DNA from: Saccharomycodes ludwigii
Lineage: Eukaryota; Ascomycota; Saccharomycetes; Saccharomycodales; Saccharomycodaceae
Direction of reading: 5' to 3'
Assembly (NCBI RefSeq): GCF_020623625.1
Contig: NC_060202.1
Span: 1,491,501-1,555,500 of the forward strand
Length of the DNA stretch: 64,000 bases
A program made the translations under genes and the position numbers. Below are positions 38,384 to 49,998 of this stretch, piece after piece (positions within the stretch are counted from its first letter, which is position 1; each line of letters begins with the position of its first letter). A model generated the notes under the pieces. That model saw only the letters and a program-made list of their open reading frames with translations. It had not been told where the DNA came from and searched no databases.

Positions 38384-39085
38384 ATGAACGCCACCACAAA
38401 TCAAGCAACTTCTATTAAATTGGTATTACTAGGTGAATCCGCTGTTGGTAAATCATCCATTGTCCTACGTTTTGTTTCCAATGATTTTGCTGAAAATAAA
38501 GAACCAACTATTGGTGCAGCCTTTTTAACTCAACGTGTTACTCTACCCGATGATACAATTATAAAATTCGAAATTTGGGATACTGCAGGCCAAGAACGTT
38601 TTGCTAGTTTAGCTCCTATGTATTATCGTAATGCCCAAGCTGCTGTTGTTGTTTATGACTTAACTTCTCCTCAATCTTTCTTAAAGGCCAGACACTGGGT
38701 TAAATTGTTACGTGAACAAAGTGGGAATAATATTATAATCGCGCTAGTGGCGAATAAGTTGGACCTATGTGAAGAACAAGCACAACCAGAGACTGAACAA
38801 GAAGAAACCGAACCTAGGGGAAATGTTAGGAAAGTGGCTAAAGAAGAAGGCCAAAAACTGGCTGATGATGAAGGGTTGATGTTTTTTGAGACATCTGCTA
38901 AAACAGGTGAAGGGATTAATAACGTTTTTCTATCTATTGCTGAAAAAATACCATTAAAAAAGAAGGGAAATGAGCAGGAATCTGCTACTTTCAATGGCAA
39001 TGGTCAAAGTGAGAATAGTACTAGTAGTAATGGCAGAATCGATTTGAATGCTAGAAATGGATCAAGCGAAGCATGTGGTTGTTAG
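38384..39085 (+). CDS. VPS21: Rab5-type GTPase (VPS21/YPT53 orthologue)
   Basis: The 233-residue protein is an endosomal Rab5 GTPase for fusion of early endosomes and vacuolar sorting. It is the counterpart of the pair YOR089C (VPS21) and YNL093W (YPT53). G-motifs: GESAVGKS at 17-24, effector loop [33 protein letters not shown] and ETSAKTGEG. It ends in CGC for double geranylgeranylation. Between the NKxD motif and the next helix is an extra acidic, Gln/Glu-rich segment (about residues 130-144) not present in Vps21 or Ypt53 as I recall them. Confidence 0.93.
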   Translation: MNATTNQATSIKLVLLGESAVGKSSIVLRFVSNDFAENKEPTIGAAFLTQRVTLPDDTIIKFEIWDTAGQERFASLAPMYYRNAQAAVVVYDLTSPQSFLKARHWVKLLREQSGNNIIIALVANKLDLCEEQAQPETEQEETEPRGNVRKVAKEEGQKLADDEGLMFFETSAKTGEGINNVFLSIAEKIPLKKKGNEQESATFNGNGQSENSTSSNGRIDLNARNGSSEACGC

Positions 39086-39457
39086 TTTGATAATAAATAA
39101 ATGATATTTGCATGTCTTATTTACTATTATTATTATTATTACTATTATTAAACTACAAGAATGTACTTATTATTATATAAATTTTTGTCCTTTTTTTTTT
39201 TTTTTTTGTTTTATTATTATTATACTTATCAGTTTATACTCGTATATACCTGTCAATTCTAGGATTATTGTTTCTTTTTATTTATTTAGCCTATGGATCC
39301 TTTCACTCAGAGTGCTTTGGATTATTTTTATTTTTTTTCTTCCCTATGGATTTGATAGATATATTTAATAGTATCATATGTTCTTATTCTTTATCTTTAG
39401 GAACAAGAACATATCGGTATCATAAATACATTTTTGGTGAATATAACACGAGCACTA

Positions 39458-39497
<40 letters not shown>

Positions 39498-39595
39498 CGT
39501 ATTTCCTTTTATACCTCGACAAAATAAACTATTTAGTTGATACTCCCCCCAATCACATTTTCAAAAAAAAAAAAAAAAATAAAGATGAATAATAA
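39086..39595 (+). promoter_or_regulatory. Rab5 gene 3' flank and YNL092W upstream region
   Basis: This 510-base spacer has (ATT)n near 39124-39150, a T37 run at 39461-39497, an A17 run at 39563-39579, and a four-codon uORF at 39585-39599 that overlaps the next start codon. The Phe-rich frames are shadows of T runs. Confidence 0.45.
39461..39497. repeat. T37 homopolymer
   Basis: Thirty-seven consecutive T, the longest homopolymer I see in the window, about 100 bases upstream of the YNL092W-type gene. Length in an assembly may be inexact. Confidence 0.85.
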
Positions 39596-39599
39596 ATGA
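39585..39599 (+). promoter_or_regulatory. Four-codon uORF overlapping the start of the methyltransferase gene
   Basis: ATG-AAT-AAT-AAA-TGA ends within the main ATG: the bases ATGA at 39596-39599 contain both the main start and the uORF stop. If the leader begins upstream of 39585, scanning ribosomes meet this uORF first, so translation of the main frame may depend on leaky scanning or reinitiation. Confidence 0.4.
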
Positions 39600-39652
39600 A
39601 AATGCGCAAAGATTCTACTGCCACTGCTGTTAATAATAAAAATAACAATAAC

Positions 39653-39683
<31 letters not shown>

Positions 39684-40882
39684 GAGATGGGTTAATCACA
39701 GATGTAGAGGAGAAAAAGGCCTTTTTTAAAGTTATCAATTCATTTAGATGCTATGGGGAATATATGCAACAAAATTATTGGAAACCAAGAGCGATCAAGT
39801 GGGATACCTTGCCAAAAGAACAGCAAGAATGTTTACCTTGGTACAAATCATATTTAGAAGAATATCGCATGTGTATTTTACAAAATGCCAAGTTTTTGAA
39901 TGATGTAGCAGATCATGCAATTTATTCTTGGGGATATCATGATGAAGATAACGACGATATGGAAATGCAGCCATCGATATCAGATATGGAAAAAACATTA
40001 TCACTTTTTACTCAAATTGTTAGAGAATGGTCTGAAGAGTGTAAAGAAGAGCGTGGAATATCTAGGAAATTAATTTTGGACGCACTAAATTCATATAAAG
40101 ATAAAGAAAATACAATTATTTTAGTACCCGGGTGTGGGTTAGGTAGATTAATTGTAGATTTAGTGTGTGAAGGCTATCAAGTGGAAGGCAACGAATTTAC
40201 TTATCATATGTTGATTTTACTTCGATACGTTTTAAATTCAGGCTTGACAATAAACTCTATTAAAATATTCCCTCATATACACACTTTTTCTCATTTTAAA
40301 ACACATTTGGAGCAGTTGAAACCGACTTCAATCCCTGATATAGATATATATAAAAGTATAATGAGTGATGAGTGCAAAGGTGCAATTAATTCTATAAATA
40401 CTGGAAGTTTTATTGACCTATATGGCTCAAACTCCAATTTTATAAGGTATTCTGATTTTTATAGTATACATCCAAGAATTACCAGAGCTGAAAACACATC
40501 TAGCAAAAATGTGATTATAACTCAATTTTTTATTGACACTGGAGAAAATATTTTAGAGTATTTGGAAAGTGTTTCCAATTGTTTAGTAAGTGGTGGGTAT
40601 TGGATTAATTTTGGACCCTTAAAGTATCATTTCGAGGATAGTTATGGCGCAATGGATATTTATCAAAAAGATGTTTATTCAAACGGTCAAGAATACAATA
40701 GACATCAAAATGTTCCGCTAAGGGGGTTAGAATTAAGTTACGATGACATTATTAACGTTTCGTGCAATGGTCGGTTTAATTTTAAATTAATTAATTCAAA
40801 ATTTGATATTTTATCCACGTATGGTAAAAATAGAAATAATTTATTTAATTGTGCATTTTGGGTGATGCAAAAAAAAAGATAG
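39596..40882 (+). CDS. YNL092W-type carnosine N-methyltransferase family protein
   Basis: The 428-residue protein belongs to the N2227 (carnosine N-methyltransferase, CARNMT1) family of SAM-dependent methyltransferases and sits at the YNL092W position. After an Asn14 run (residues 16-29) come the conserved helix EKKAFFKVINSFRCYGEYM and the SAM-binding motif VPGCGLGR (177-184). The family acid GNEF and a late block GGYWINFGPLKYHFED follow. The vertebrate enzyme makes anserine from carnosine, but yeast lacks carnosine in normal metabolism and the real substrate is not known from sequence. A uORF overlaps the start codon. The stop is 66 bases from that of YVC1 (convergent). Confidence 0.87.
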
Positions 40883-40948
40883 GTTTATACAAAGAATAAT
40901 GCATGAAATATATAATTTGTGCGTGTATATATATATACATTATTATTT

Positions 40949-42958
40949 TCAGTTTTTCTTAAAGTCCTTAAACCTTTCATAAAGTGCATAATTTTCCCAT
41001 CCAATCCCGCTAATGGAACCTTTATCATACGGTTGAACAGATTTTTTAACATTAACATGCCAGTTATTGGTGACATTAAAAAATGGATCCTCATTTTCTG
41101 CCTCTTTCTGTAATTTTAAAGCGGTTTTATTCTTACACCTATTTGCCCTAATACTTCCAATAACGTCTGGATTGAACAGATCATCATTTTCATCGCTATA
41201 CCCATCGGTTAAATTCCAAGGAGTGTCTATTTCATTGGAGTCGTCAGGCAAACGTTTTATCCTATTATAGGATATCCTTTTGGCTTCACCAACCTCTTTT
41301 ACTGAAATGTAACATAGAAATGGGAAATATAAAAAAGTCATGACCCAGTTGTGTAAAGTTTTCCACTTACGGATTTTGAAACGGCACAAACAATAGGATA
41401 TAGGGAACAAAGATAATTCAACCAAGTTCAAGGGGGGGACATATACGTTTTCATCAGGGGCTCTAATAAATCTCAACGTTTTTTGAGCTAACAATGCAAA
41501 ATATTCGTTATTGGCATTGTCTATAATGTTTTGATATGCTGTAGAATACAAAGCAATCAAAATGTTTAGTAAAATAACGGTGACAATAAAACAGTAGCTG
41601 TAATATAACACAGCAGCGTATGGGTAGGCGAAGTTTTCAAACGTATTAAAAGAACCATATCCTAAAATTGTTAGTAATAAATTCCCAATTATAGGACCGG
41701 TGATTTCACGTTTACCATCAGCAGAATCTAACCCTAAAAAGCCTTGTAGAAATCCAAGCATAATCAAAATTAGTAGGAAAAAAAAAATAAGACTCTCCTT
41801 CATCATTTGTTTCAAAACGACTAATAATGCGCCAACAAAGGTTTGAGAATCTAGATATAACAATAATCTAGACCAAATCAGTGGGCTCACGCATGATAAG
41901 ATACGATAGGCCATTTTATCCCAATATTCATTTTGGGAACTATCTGGATTGCCAGGACATTTAAACAACCCCATAAATCTGAAAATAACACTAATGACAA
42001 TAATAGTGTACATAGAATCATTGAAAACGTTCCAAAATGAAAGATAATTACTACCTACGTGGTAAATTTTAACTATTTCATCGTAGATAAAACCAACAGT
42101 GAATATATAAAATAAACTTTCAAAAAAATCAATTGGACTCACCGCTGCTGAGCCTTTGGAATTGACAACAATAGAAAACAAAATTAAATAAACAACGCTG
42201 AAAAAAATTTCCAATATATTCTGATATATGGGAGACTTAATCCTTTCCGGATGAAAATGTGGTTTTATTTTAGTTATACCAATAGTGTCACAAATTTCGT
42301 ATTGGCTAGTATCAGTCTTACTTTGGACAATCCAACCCCTCCATAACCATTTTAAACAGCGCTGATATCCACTACTACTAATAACAATTGTTGCATGCAT
42401 ATCACTCGCCAATTCAAAAGCACTTCTTGGATCACTATCTTCATCATTTTCATTTATAACATATCTGCGGCACAACATGTTAATAAACAAATGTTCAAAA
42501 TGACCTATTTGTTCTTCTTCTTCTAAAATAATTTTACAGATGGTTTGAGCAGTAGTGGCCCTCAAATTATGTAACTCTTCATTAAACAATTCGTATTCTG
42601 CTAAGCTCCAATACCACTCACAAACTTTTAGTAAACAAAAAATAAGAACAGCTTGGTATTTCATGTATGATTTCTCTTCTTTTAAGTTGCCACCACAAGC
42701 TTCTCTAGCCAATTTTATTACATTGACATTTAAAATACGGGAATTATCACAAATGATTAGATTTTCATCAAATGCAATTGGAATGATATTGTCAATTAAT
42801 TCTTTTAAATTGATGCATATTCTAAGAACTTGACGACTGTTGGGAGGTATAGGGGAGATTTTCACCTGACCATTGTGAATTGGTAATAATGGGTAACGAG
42901 AATCTTTACAATTATCATGATCTCTGGTAGCGTCCTCTAATAAAGTCTTAGGGGGCAT
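40949..42958 (-). CDS. YVC1: Vacuolar TRP cation channel Yvc1 (TRPY1)
   Basis: The 669-residue channel matches Yvc1 (YOR087W, 675 residues), the vacuolar TRP channel that releases Ca2+ on hyperosmotic or mechanical stress. An N-terminal cytosolic helical domain (about 1-235) is followed by about six transmembrane segments from 240 to 480. The last two flank a pore region (FFFLLILIMLGFLQGFLGLD ... GNLLLTILGYGSFNTFENFAYP), and S6 is TVILLNILIALYSTAYQNI. An acidic C-terminal patch (SDENDDLFNPD) resembles the Ca2+-sensing acidic cluster of S. cerevisiae. The ending GIGWENYALYERF is conserved. Confidence 0.93.
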   Translation of the reverse strand: MPPKTLLEDATRDHDNCKDSRYPLLPIHNGQVKISPIPPNSRQVLRICINLKELIDNIIPIAFDENLIICDNSRILNVNVIKLAREACGGNLKEEKSYMKYQAVLIFCLLKVCEWYWSLAEYELFNEELHNLRATTAQTICKIILEEEEQIGHFEHLFINMLCRRYVINENDEDSDPRSAFELASDMHATIVISSSGYQRCLKWLWRGWIVQSKTDTSQYEICDTIGITKIKPHFHPERIKSPIYQNILEIFFSVVYLILFSIVVNSKGSAAVSPIDFFESLFYIFTVGFIYDEIVKIYHVGSNYLSFWNVFNDSMYTIIVISVIFRFMGLFKCPGNPDSSQNEYWDKMAYRILSCVSPLIWSRLLLYLDSQTFVGALLVVLKQMMKESLIFFFLLILIMLGFLQGFLGLDSADGKREITGPIIGNLLLTILGYGSFNTFENFAYPYAAVLYYSYCFIVTVILLNILIALYSTAYQNIIDNANNEYFALLAQKTLRFIRAPDENVYVPPLNLVELSLFPISYCLCRFKIRKWKTLHNWVMTFLYFPFLCYISVKEVGEAKRISYNRIKRLPDDSNEIDTPWNLTDGYSDENDDLFNPDVIGSIRANRCKNKTALKLQKEAENEDPFFNVTNNWHVNVKKSVQPYDKGSISGIGWENYALYERFKDFKKN

Positions 42959-43048
42959 AATATGATGACTTATTTATTTATTTCTAGGTTGTTCTGTTTT
43001 GTTTTGTTTTATGGACAGTAATCTAATCAGTTGGACACTTGGTTTAAT

Positions 43049-43061
43049 GGGGGGGGGGGGG
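43049..43061 (+). repeat. G13 homopolymer
   Basis: Thirteen consecutive G on the + strand, about 90 bases upstream of YVC1. Runs of G are otherwise very rare in this AT-rich window. Confidence 0.85.
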
Positions 43062-43358
43062 AGGATTAAAAAAGAAATATGTATATATATATATATATAT
43101 ACCAAGATGAAGATTATTGCTATTATAATTTGTACATTATGCCTAAAAAAACTATGCTGTTTATTTTTTTTTCTATTTGGGACAAGGCTGAAAAATGCAC
43201 TTATTTGCGTTTTTTCTATAACAAAGATTTTAAGATATACTAAAATGAAAGAAATCAGATTGGAAAAAGGGAAATTATATGCTTTCGGATATTGTGCAAC
43301 TCGGTATGTTTTGTTTTATGGATACCGAAAGAAATGGAAAAGAAGCTTTCGGTAACAG

Positions 43359-43371
43359 GGTGTGTGGGTGT
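43359..43371 (-). promoter_or_regulatory. Rap1-type site, minus strand
   Basis: The minus-strand sequence ACACCCACACACC matches RMACCCRNNCAYY at all fixed positions. It lies between YVC1 and NST1. Consensus match only. Confidence 0.3.
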
Positions 43372-43911
43372 TTTAAGTCCAAGTAGGTAGAAACCTTGGC
43401 GGGTATTTTATTATTATATATTTATTTATTTATTTATTTACCCGAGAAATCCGCAAAAGAGACCAAGAGCGAATAAACGTTAAACTAATCAACAAGTTTT
43501 CTGACGTACAAAACGATAAAGCTTGTTTTTTTCCCCCTTCCAAAAAAAAAGAAAAAGAAAAAGAAAGAAAGAAAAAAAAAAAAAAAGAAAAAAAAAACCT
43601 GTTCTTTTTTTCTGTATGGAGAAAAATAATAATAATAAAAAATGTTAAATATAACAAGCTAACTCTTTCATTTTTACTAAGGTTATTCTACCAGTCCCAT
43701 ATTTAAAATAATAATAATAATAATAATAAATATACAATTCAGGATCAACTTTTTATTTTTATTTTGATTTTGATTTTGATTTTTTTTTTTTTTTTTTTTT
43801 TTTTCAAAAATTTAACAAATAAATTTCAACTATCTCGTTATTTGCCAAATAAAATAGGAGTAAAAATAAAGTAGGAAAAAAAAGAATTTCAACCCCAATT
43901 AATAAGAAACC

Positions 43912-44538
43912 ATGGGGAGTAATAAGAAGAAATCTTCAAAGAGGAATAAATCCAGTGTTAACTCTAACACGAATAACAATAATAATAGCATTCCTCCTTC
44001 ACTCAAAGGGGTGGAGGGAGAAATGGTTAAAGATGTCCAATTTGAAACCAGTAATGCAATGGCCACCTTAAATAACAAGGCGCAGCAGCATAGAGCCAAA
44101 CTTGGTAGTTCAACCACTCTATATGATGAGTCCATTGAATATCCCACTTCTAGAATTATTAGAAGAGCTCCAAATGGAGATGTAATTGTAGAAAGTTTAG
44201 AGCTACCCAATAACACTTCCAATAATAGTAATAGTGGTAGTAATTCTAATCATGCCGTTGTCAAATCCCTTTTAAACCATAAAGATACGCCTGAATTGAA
44301 CTTTTATATGGATTCACATTGGGAATCATTAACTTCTGAAGAAAAAAAGGAAATTTTGAGAATCGAAAAGAGTGAAGTTTTTGAAGTTATAAAAAACTAT
44401 AATAAACATGGTATTACAAAACCTACAACTACTGTTACTATCAATAACGGTAATAAAAATAATAATGATATTGATAATAGTAATAATAATAATAATAATG
44501 GTGACAATAATGATTTGAAAGATAGTAATATTAATAAC

Positions 44539-44579
<41 letters not shown>

Positions 44580-47500
44580 AACTTCTACCGGTCCCAATGG
44601 CGCTTGTAATTGTTCTATTTGTGGTCGTAGAAGTGTTAGCATTGAAGAAGACTTGGAGGATATTTATGATTATATATATATTCAAGAGAAGCTAAAATAC
44701 CCTGAACTTACTTACGTTTTGTTTCATTTGAATTTAGTAAAAGAGTTGCAACAAGCTTCTAACAATAGATTACAAACACAAAGACAGCAAGAACAGCAGC
44801 TCGATAATAACGAAAAAGAATGTGTTTTTCCTAAGAACAGTACGAATGTTACCACACTAAATGCCAATGTGAACGATAATACTACTTATACAAAGTTGCC
44901 GCCGCCTTCTTATGATGATCAAAAACAAAATACCACTGCAACCAATATTGAATCTGTAAAAAAAGATGATCTTGATAATAAAATAATACCCAGCATTAAT
45001 TCTCAACAAGCTACGCACCACGATAATAGTAGTAGCAGTAGTAATAATAACAATAATATTGGTGATGATGAAAATAATGATAATAATAATAATAATAATA
45101 ACAATAATAATAATAACCGTAATAATGATAATAATATTGGTGGTAATACAAATTTACAGGATCACCAACAAACTTCATTTATAGATGAAAATCAAAGGAA
45201 GTTGTATGATGAATTTGCATCGGAATATATTAGTGGGCATCCAGCTATTGCTGAAGCCTATGTGAATAAAATGTTAAAATTTCCCCACATGAAAGACTTA
45301 ACCGAAGATTTATTAAAGAATCATGGGAAAGGATTTTTAAAGGCAATAGAGCAGTTTGCGCCTACAAAAAGCATTAGTTCTCATAAGAACAATAGTGATG
45401 AAGATGAAAATTATGAAAATTACACAGATAATGAAGATCACCCTAATAACGCTGTAATCTCAACTTTTAAGGACAGTTCGGACCTAGAACATATTGAAGA
45501 AACTTTAAAGAAAAATAAAAATGATGAAATAAGAAAAATGTCCCCTCATGAATTTAAAGCTTTCCGTACTCTTTTGTTTAATGGAATGCTCAATAAAAAA
45601 AAATCAAATTTCGACTCCACTACGTCGTCCACTAATAATGCAATTTCATTTACCTCTAAGGAAAGCGATACTATTACTGATAGTTCCAATAATGATGTCA
45701 GTTGTGACAAGGGTGATAAGTCTGTCAACTTCAAAAATTTAGAAAACTTTGCTAAGTTAATGAATTCAAATGACCCGGAAACTATTGAATTTAGTAATAA
45801 ATTGATTCAAACGCTGCGTCTTATGAGAAATGAAAAAAAAATTGGCAAAGAAAAAAATGTGGATGAATACGAAAGCGATGGTAAAGATAATGAAGAGAAG
45901 AAGGCTAGCAAAGAAGATACTGCCAATAGCAACATTATGAATAATAAAGCTGACACTTTACCTTTGAGTATTGAAGACACAGATGAAAGACATATGCAAC
46001 TTTTGAGACAAGAAATGTTTGAAAATATAGTGAAATTTACTGATTCTAATGGCAATAAAGTAAATGGCAACGTTAATGAGGGTACCTATAGTGATTTATC
46101 TAAAGAATTTCAAGATTTTATTGGAAAGGTTACTGGTACAAGTGGAATGCTTCACACATTATTGGCACAAAATAACAGTGAAAATAAGAAAAAGATTGAA
46201 GAGTTAAATCCAAGTGAAGAAGAAATCAATGAGATCACAGAAGAATATATGGATGATGAAAGTGTTCACCTTCAACACATGGCACAATTACGCCATAGCC
46301 TTGAACAGGAACACAAACTGCATATACAAAATCAGTGCTATCACGGCAAAAACGATAAAGAAGATGACGGTGCTGGAGAACCTAGGTGTTCATGTAATCA
46401 TGAGTTTGATGGATACGACGATGATGATGATAACGATGATTACGATGATAATTATGAGGAGGAGGAGGGCGACGACGAGGACGATGATGATGATGATGAT
46501 GATGAAATAGATGAGGAGCAACGTATTGAAGAGGGCCGAAGATTAATTCAAATTGCCATTACTAAGATTCTGCAAAAAAAATTAATTGAATCGTTTAAAA
46601 TGAAACAAGCTGAAAAAAGTAGGCTGAAATTGTTGGAAGAATTGGAAAACGAAGAACAGAAAAAGAAAGCCAAGGTAGAAAAAAAGATGAAGAAAAGGGA
46701 AAAGGAAAAGAAGAAGAAAAAACAACAACAATTAGCTAGGGAAAAAGAACGTGAATTAAAAAAACTAGAGGAGCAAAAAAAAAAAGGGAAGCCGAGGAAA
46801 AGGAGCTCAAAAGGAGAGAAATACAAAGAAAAAAAGCTGAAGAAGCCAAGAGACGCAGGGATGAACAGTTGAAAAAAAAGATTGAAGAACAACGTCGTAA
46901 AGAGGAGGAAGAAGAAAAGCAACGTAAATTAAAAGAAGAGGAAAAAAGAAAAAAGGATATGGAACGCAAAAAGCGAGAGGAGGAAAAGAAATTGGAAAAA
47001 GAAAAGAAAATTAAAAGGCTAGAAGAGTTAAAGAAAAAGAAAAAACAAGAGGAAGTATTAAAAAATGAGAACCAGAGAAAGGAAAAACTAAAGCTGGAGA
47101 AGGATGAACAACAAGAGAAAATGAAGTTTTTTTCTGGTTTACCATATGGTAATCCTAAGGAAAATTTTGTTCCTACTTTTTCTTCTTCTTCTTCCAGTTA
47201 CAGCCCACATTTTACTAATATGGAAAGTACTCTTCCTAATAATACTAGCGCTTTATCAAATTGTGATACATCCATTTTAACAAATATGTTGTTAACGCCA
47301 CAGGCTGATGGTGATGTAGTACCTATAGCCAACCAAATTCCCAGCACAAGTGCTAATGACAATTGTACATCACAATCATTGTTTCAAAATAAATCACCAT
47401 TGCCTTTGTTGTCTTCGAAATTTGCAGATATCTCTAAAAATGACGTTACTAATACCAATACTCCAACACAGACAACTACTACAGCTAATGTCGGTAATAA

Positions 47501-49085
47501 TCTTTTATTCGGCGCTAGTTATAAGAGCAACAATAACAGTAGCAAAAACGGCAATGATAATAATGGTGGTGGTGGTGGTGGTGGTGGTAGTAGTACTGGT
47601 AAGACATCTTTGCCCTTTAATTCACTTATTAGTATGGAAGACACACATAAATCTGTAAATGATTTGGTGTCACAATTTAATTTGAATCCCGCTTCCATTC
47701 AAACGTTAGGTGGCAACAATAATGGCATGAACTCCCCTAGCAACATTAACAGTTCTATTGGTTTGAGCCTACAACATCCAATATCTGCTTCAAATTATAT
47801 CACTAATTCTGGTGTTGTAAATGCAGCTGATAATCTGTCTGTTCCTTCTATATACCAGTCTTCTGGTTTATCATGGGATGGTATTAATAGCTCTAATAGT
47901 GTCCCTCAACAACAACAACAACAACAACCTATTACTAGCACAAATAATAGTTTGGATCAATGTCCCGCAATGCTGCCTTGTTTACCATCTGCTTTGAATA
48001 CTATACGTTCCAATCCAAGTGCCTCTGGATCATTATTAGATTCATCAATAGTTGCCTCTAACCTTGGGAATGATAATTTATCAAATATTGGTTACAGCAA
48101 TGGTGGAACATCATCAAACTCTATTGCTAATAATATTACTAATTCTGCAACACCAAACAATGTAATTGATAATGAGCAAGCGCTGTATAATAATTTGTTT
48201 TCAAATTTTACAGTAACAGCATCAAATGATAGCAATATTAAGAGTGTTTTAAACAGTAACAATAATGCCACAATGAATTCTGCTTCTGCAACCAATAAAA
48301 CAGTGATTTCCAATGTAGCAAATGATTTACCAAATAACTCATCAACTCAAGTCTACAATACTATTGATTTAGGTGCACACAGAAAATCTATTTGGGCTAA
48401 AACTAATGAAAATACATCTCCATCTGCGGCAAATACAAGTAATCCTTCTCCTGCCAATGCTTCTTCTTCTACGCCATCATCATCATTGTCATCGACATCA
48501 TCTTCATCTTCCTCTTCCTCAGCTATTACCCCTTCATCATCAGCGATTGTTAATAGTGCCATTGATGTCGACAATCGTTTCAATCCTTCTAATAGTACAA
48601 ATTCTATTGGTACAATTACCTCTATGAGTAATTATTCTTCACAGATATCCCAAGCAGGACATGAACAACAACAATATTCGGAAATACTACCCAATTTAAG
48701 CTCTATTATTTATCAGAGTTATTTATTGGGTAATAATCTGAATGGTGCCACCCAACCAATCTATGTTCCAGTAGAGTTTATTTATCAAAATGTTTTGAAA
48801 TATTTACCTAGTCCGGCGATATTAACTTTTACCATGTTTATTAATCAATTATTATCTATGAATTCAAGTTACAAGATTGATGTAGTGAGTAACGACAATA
48901 TTAATATATCGCATGTTAAGATTCAAAATTATTTTCCTAGCATTAGTAATTCAAGTAACGCAAATACTGCTATTAATAACAATAATTTTTTTACTGGTTC
49001 CTTTGGGAATACTTTGGCAAATTCATCGTCAGCTGGCTGCCAATTTCAATCCACGCATAGCACAAATTCCAATATATGGAGCTAG
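43912..49085 (+). CDS. NST1: Nst1-like stress/salt-tolerance protein, frame change at an A11 run
   Basis: Two overlapping frames together encode an Nst1 homologue (YNL091W, 1240 residues), a P-body-associated protein linked to salt tolerance and Msl1. Frame one starts at 43912 and contains FYMDSHWESLTSEEKKEILRIEK and the Cys motif CNCSICGRRSVSIEEDLEDIYDYIY, both Nst1 hallmarks, plus long Asn and Asp runs. Near 46775-46785 the sequence has 11 A. Reading straight on leaves the Lys/Glu coiled coil and stops at 46872. The -1 frame continues the coiled coil (REAEEKELKRRE...) and runs to 49085 through a Ser/Asn/Gln-rich tail. The joined product would be about 1724 residues. The cause may be a missing A in the assembly, a real allele, or slippage. 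Confidence 0.82.
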
Positions 49086-49998
49086 GCTAAAATGATAGAA
49101 GACGAAATAAATTACGCTAATGATATAATCTATGCTTACTTTATTGGATGATTGTAAACATATTTTATTATATTCTAGAGTACCATCATATAATTATAAA
49201 ATAGCTGTCTAATTTATATAATCAGGTTTTCCTAAACTTTTTTCTTTTTTCTTTTTTTTTTTTTTTTCTCCTTGTTATCATTTTCCTCTTTTATTACTCC
49301 TTTCTTTTTACCCTTCCTTCTTCCCTCATATTTATTAATGTTAAGTTTGACATTACTGTATAGCTTTTTTTAGTTTAGACGTTTGTAAAATAATTAATAT
49401 TTTTAAAAAAAAATTTCTCGCTTTTTGACATCGAGCATATGGTTTATTTTTTTTTTTCCTTTTTTTTTTTTTTGTTTTATTTTTTTTTTTATACTTTTGT
49501 ATTTTTGAAACGCACGTTAAAATATAATAAATCCTGTTCCTTATAATTATTACGCACTAGTTCTAAAATTACTTATGATTTAAGTTTGTATCTAGCTTGT
49601 AAATATAATATAAAGAAAAAAAAAAATAAGGAAAAAATAATTGCATTTATTAAGGTTAGGGCTAGCTTAATAATAATAATCATAGACAAGTGCCGATTAT
49701 TGTTTCCACATTTAGAACTATTGTCCCAGGTTTATCATATATGGTTACTTATTAGTTACATTATTCGAAATTCTACACACACATTAGCTTATTAAGGACT
49801 TTTTTTTTTTTTTTTTTTTTTTTTTCTTTCATTGTTAATTAATTTTTTTTTATTGTCAACCTCATATTTCCAGTTTTTTTTTTTTTTTTTTTTTTTTTAT
49901 CACAAAACTTGACTAACGTACAACAAAGTGTTGTCTTTCTGTTTTATAGTGAAACAACTTTCAAATCAATTAACATATAATAAATAAATAAATAAAGA
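49086..49998 (+). promoter_or_regulatory. NST1 3' flank and RHO2 upstream region
   Basis: This 913-base spacer is strongly T-rich, with runs near 49250-49267, 49450-49490, 49800-49825 and 49875-49899, then an (AAAT)n leader right before RHO2 (49980-49997). The frame at 49586-49795 has no motif. No RNA gene is seen. Confidence 0.4.

Larger units (their letters stand above)
42959..43911. promoter_or_regulatory. Divergent promoter region YVC1/NST1
   Basis: This 953-base region has a G13 run at 43049-43061, a (TA)10 run at 43082-43101, a Rap1-type site at 43359-43371, (ATTT)n near 43420-43440 and 43750-43780, and A/T runs. A 114-codon ATG frame at 43011-43355 crosses the G13 and TA runs; it has no recognisable motif and I leave it as a doubtful ORF. 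Confidence 0.4.

Noticed and set aside
46869-49085. Second NST1 frame as an independent gene
   Set aside because: Its apparent first codon is TTG inside a coiled coil that continues from the upstream frame; it is the rest of NST1.
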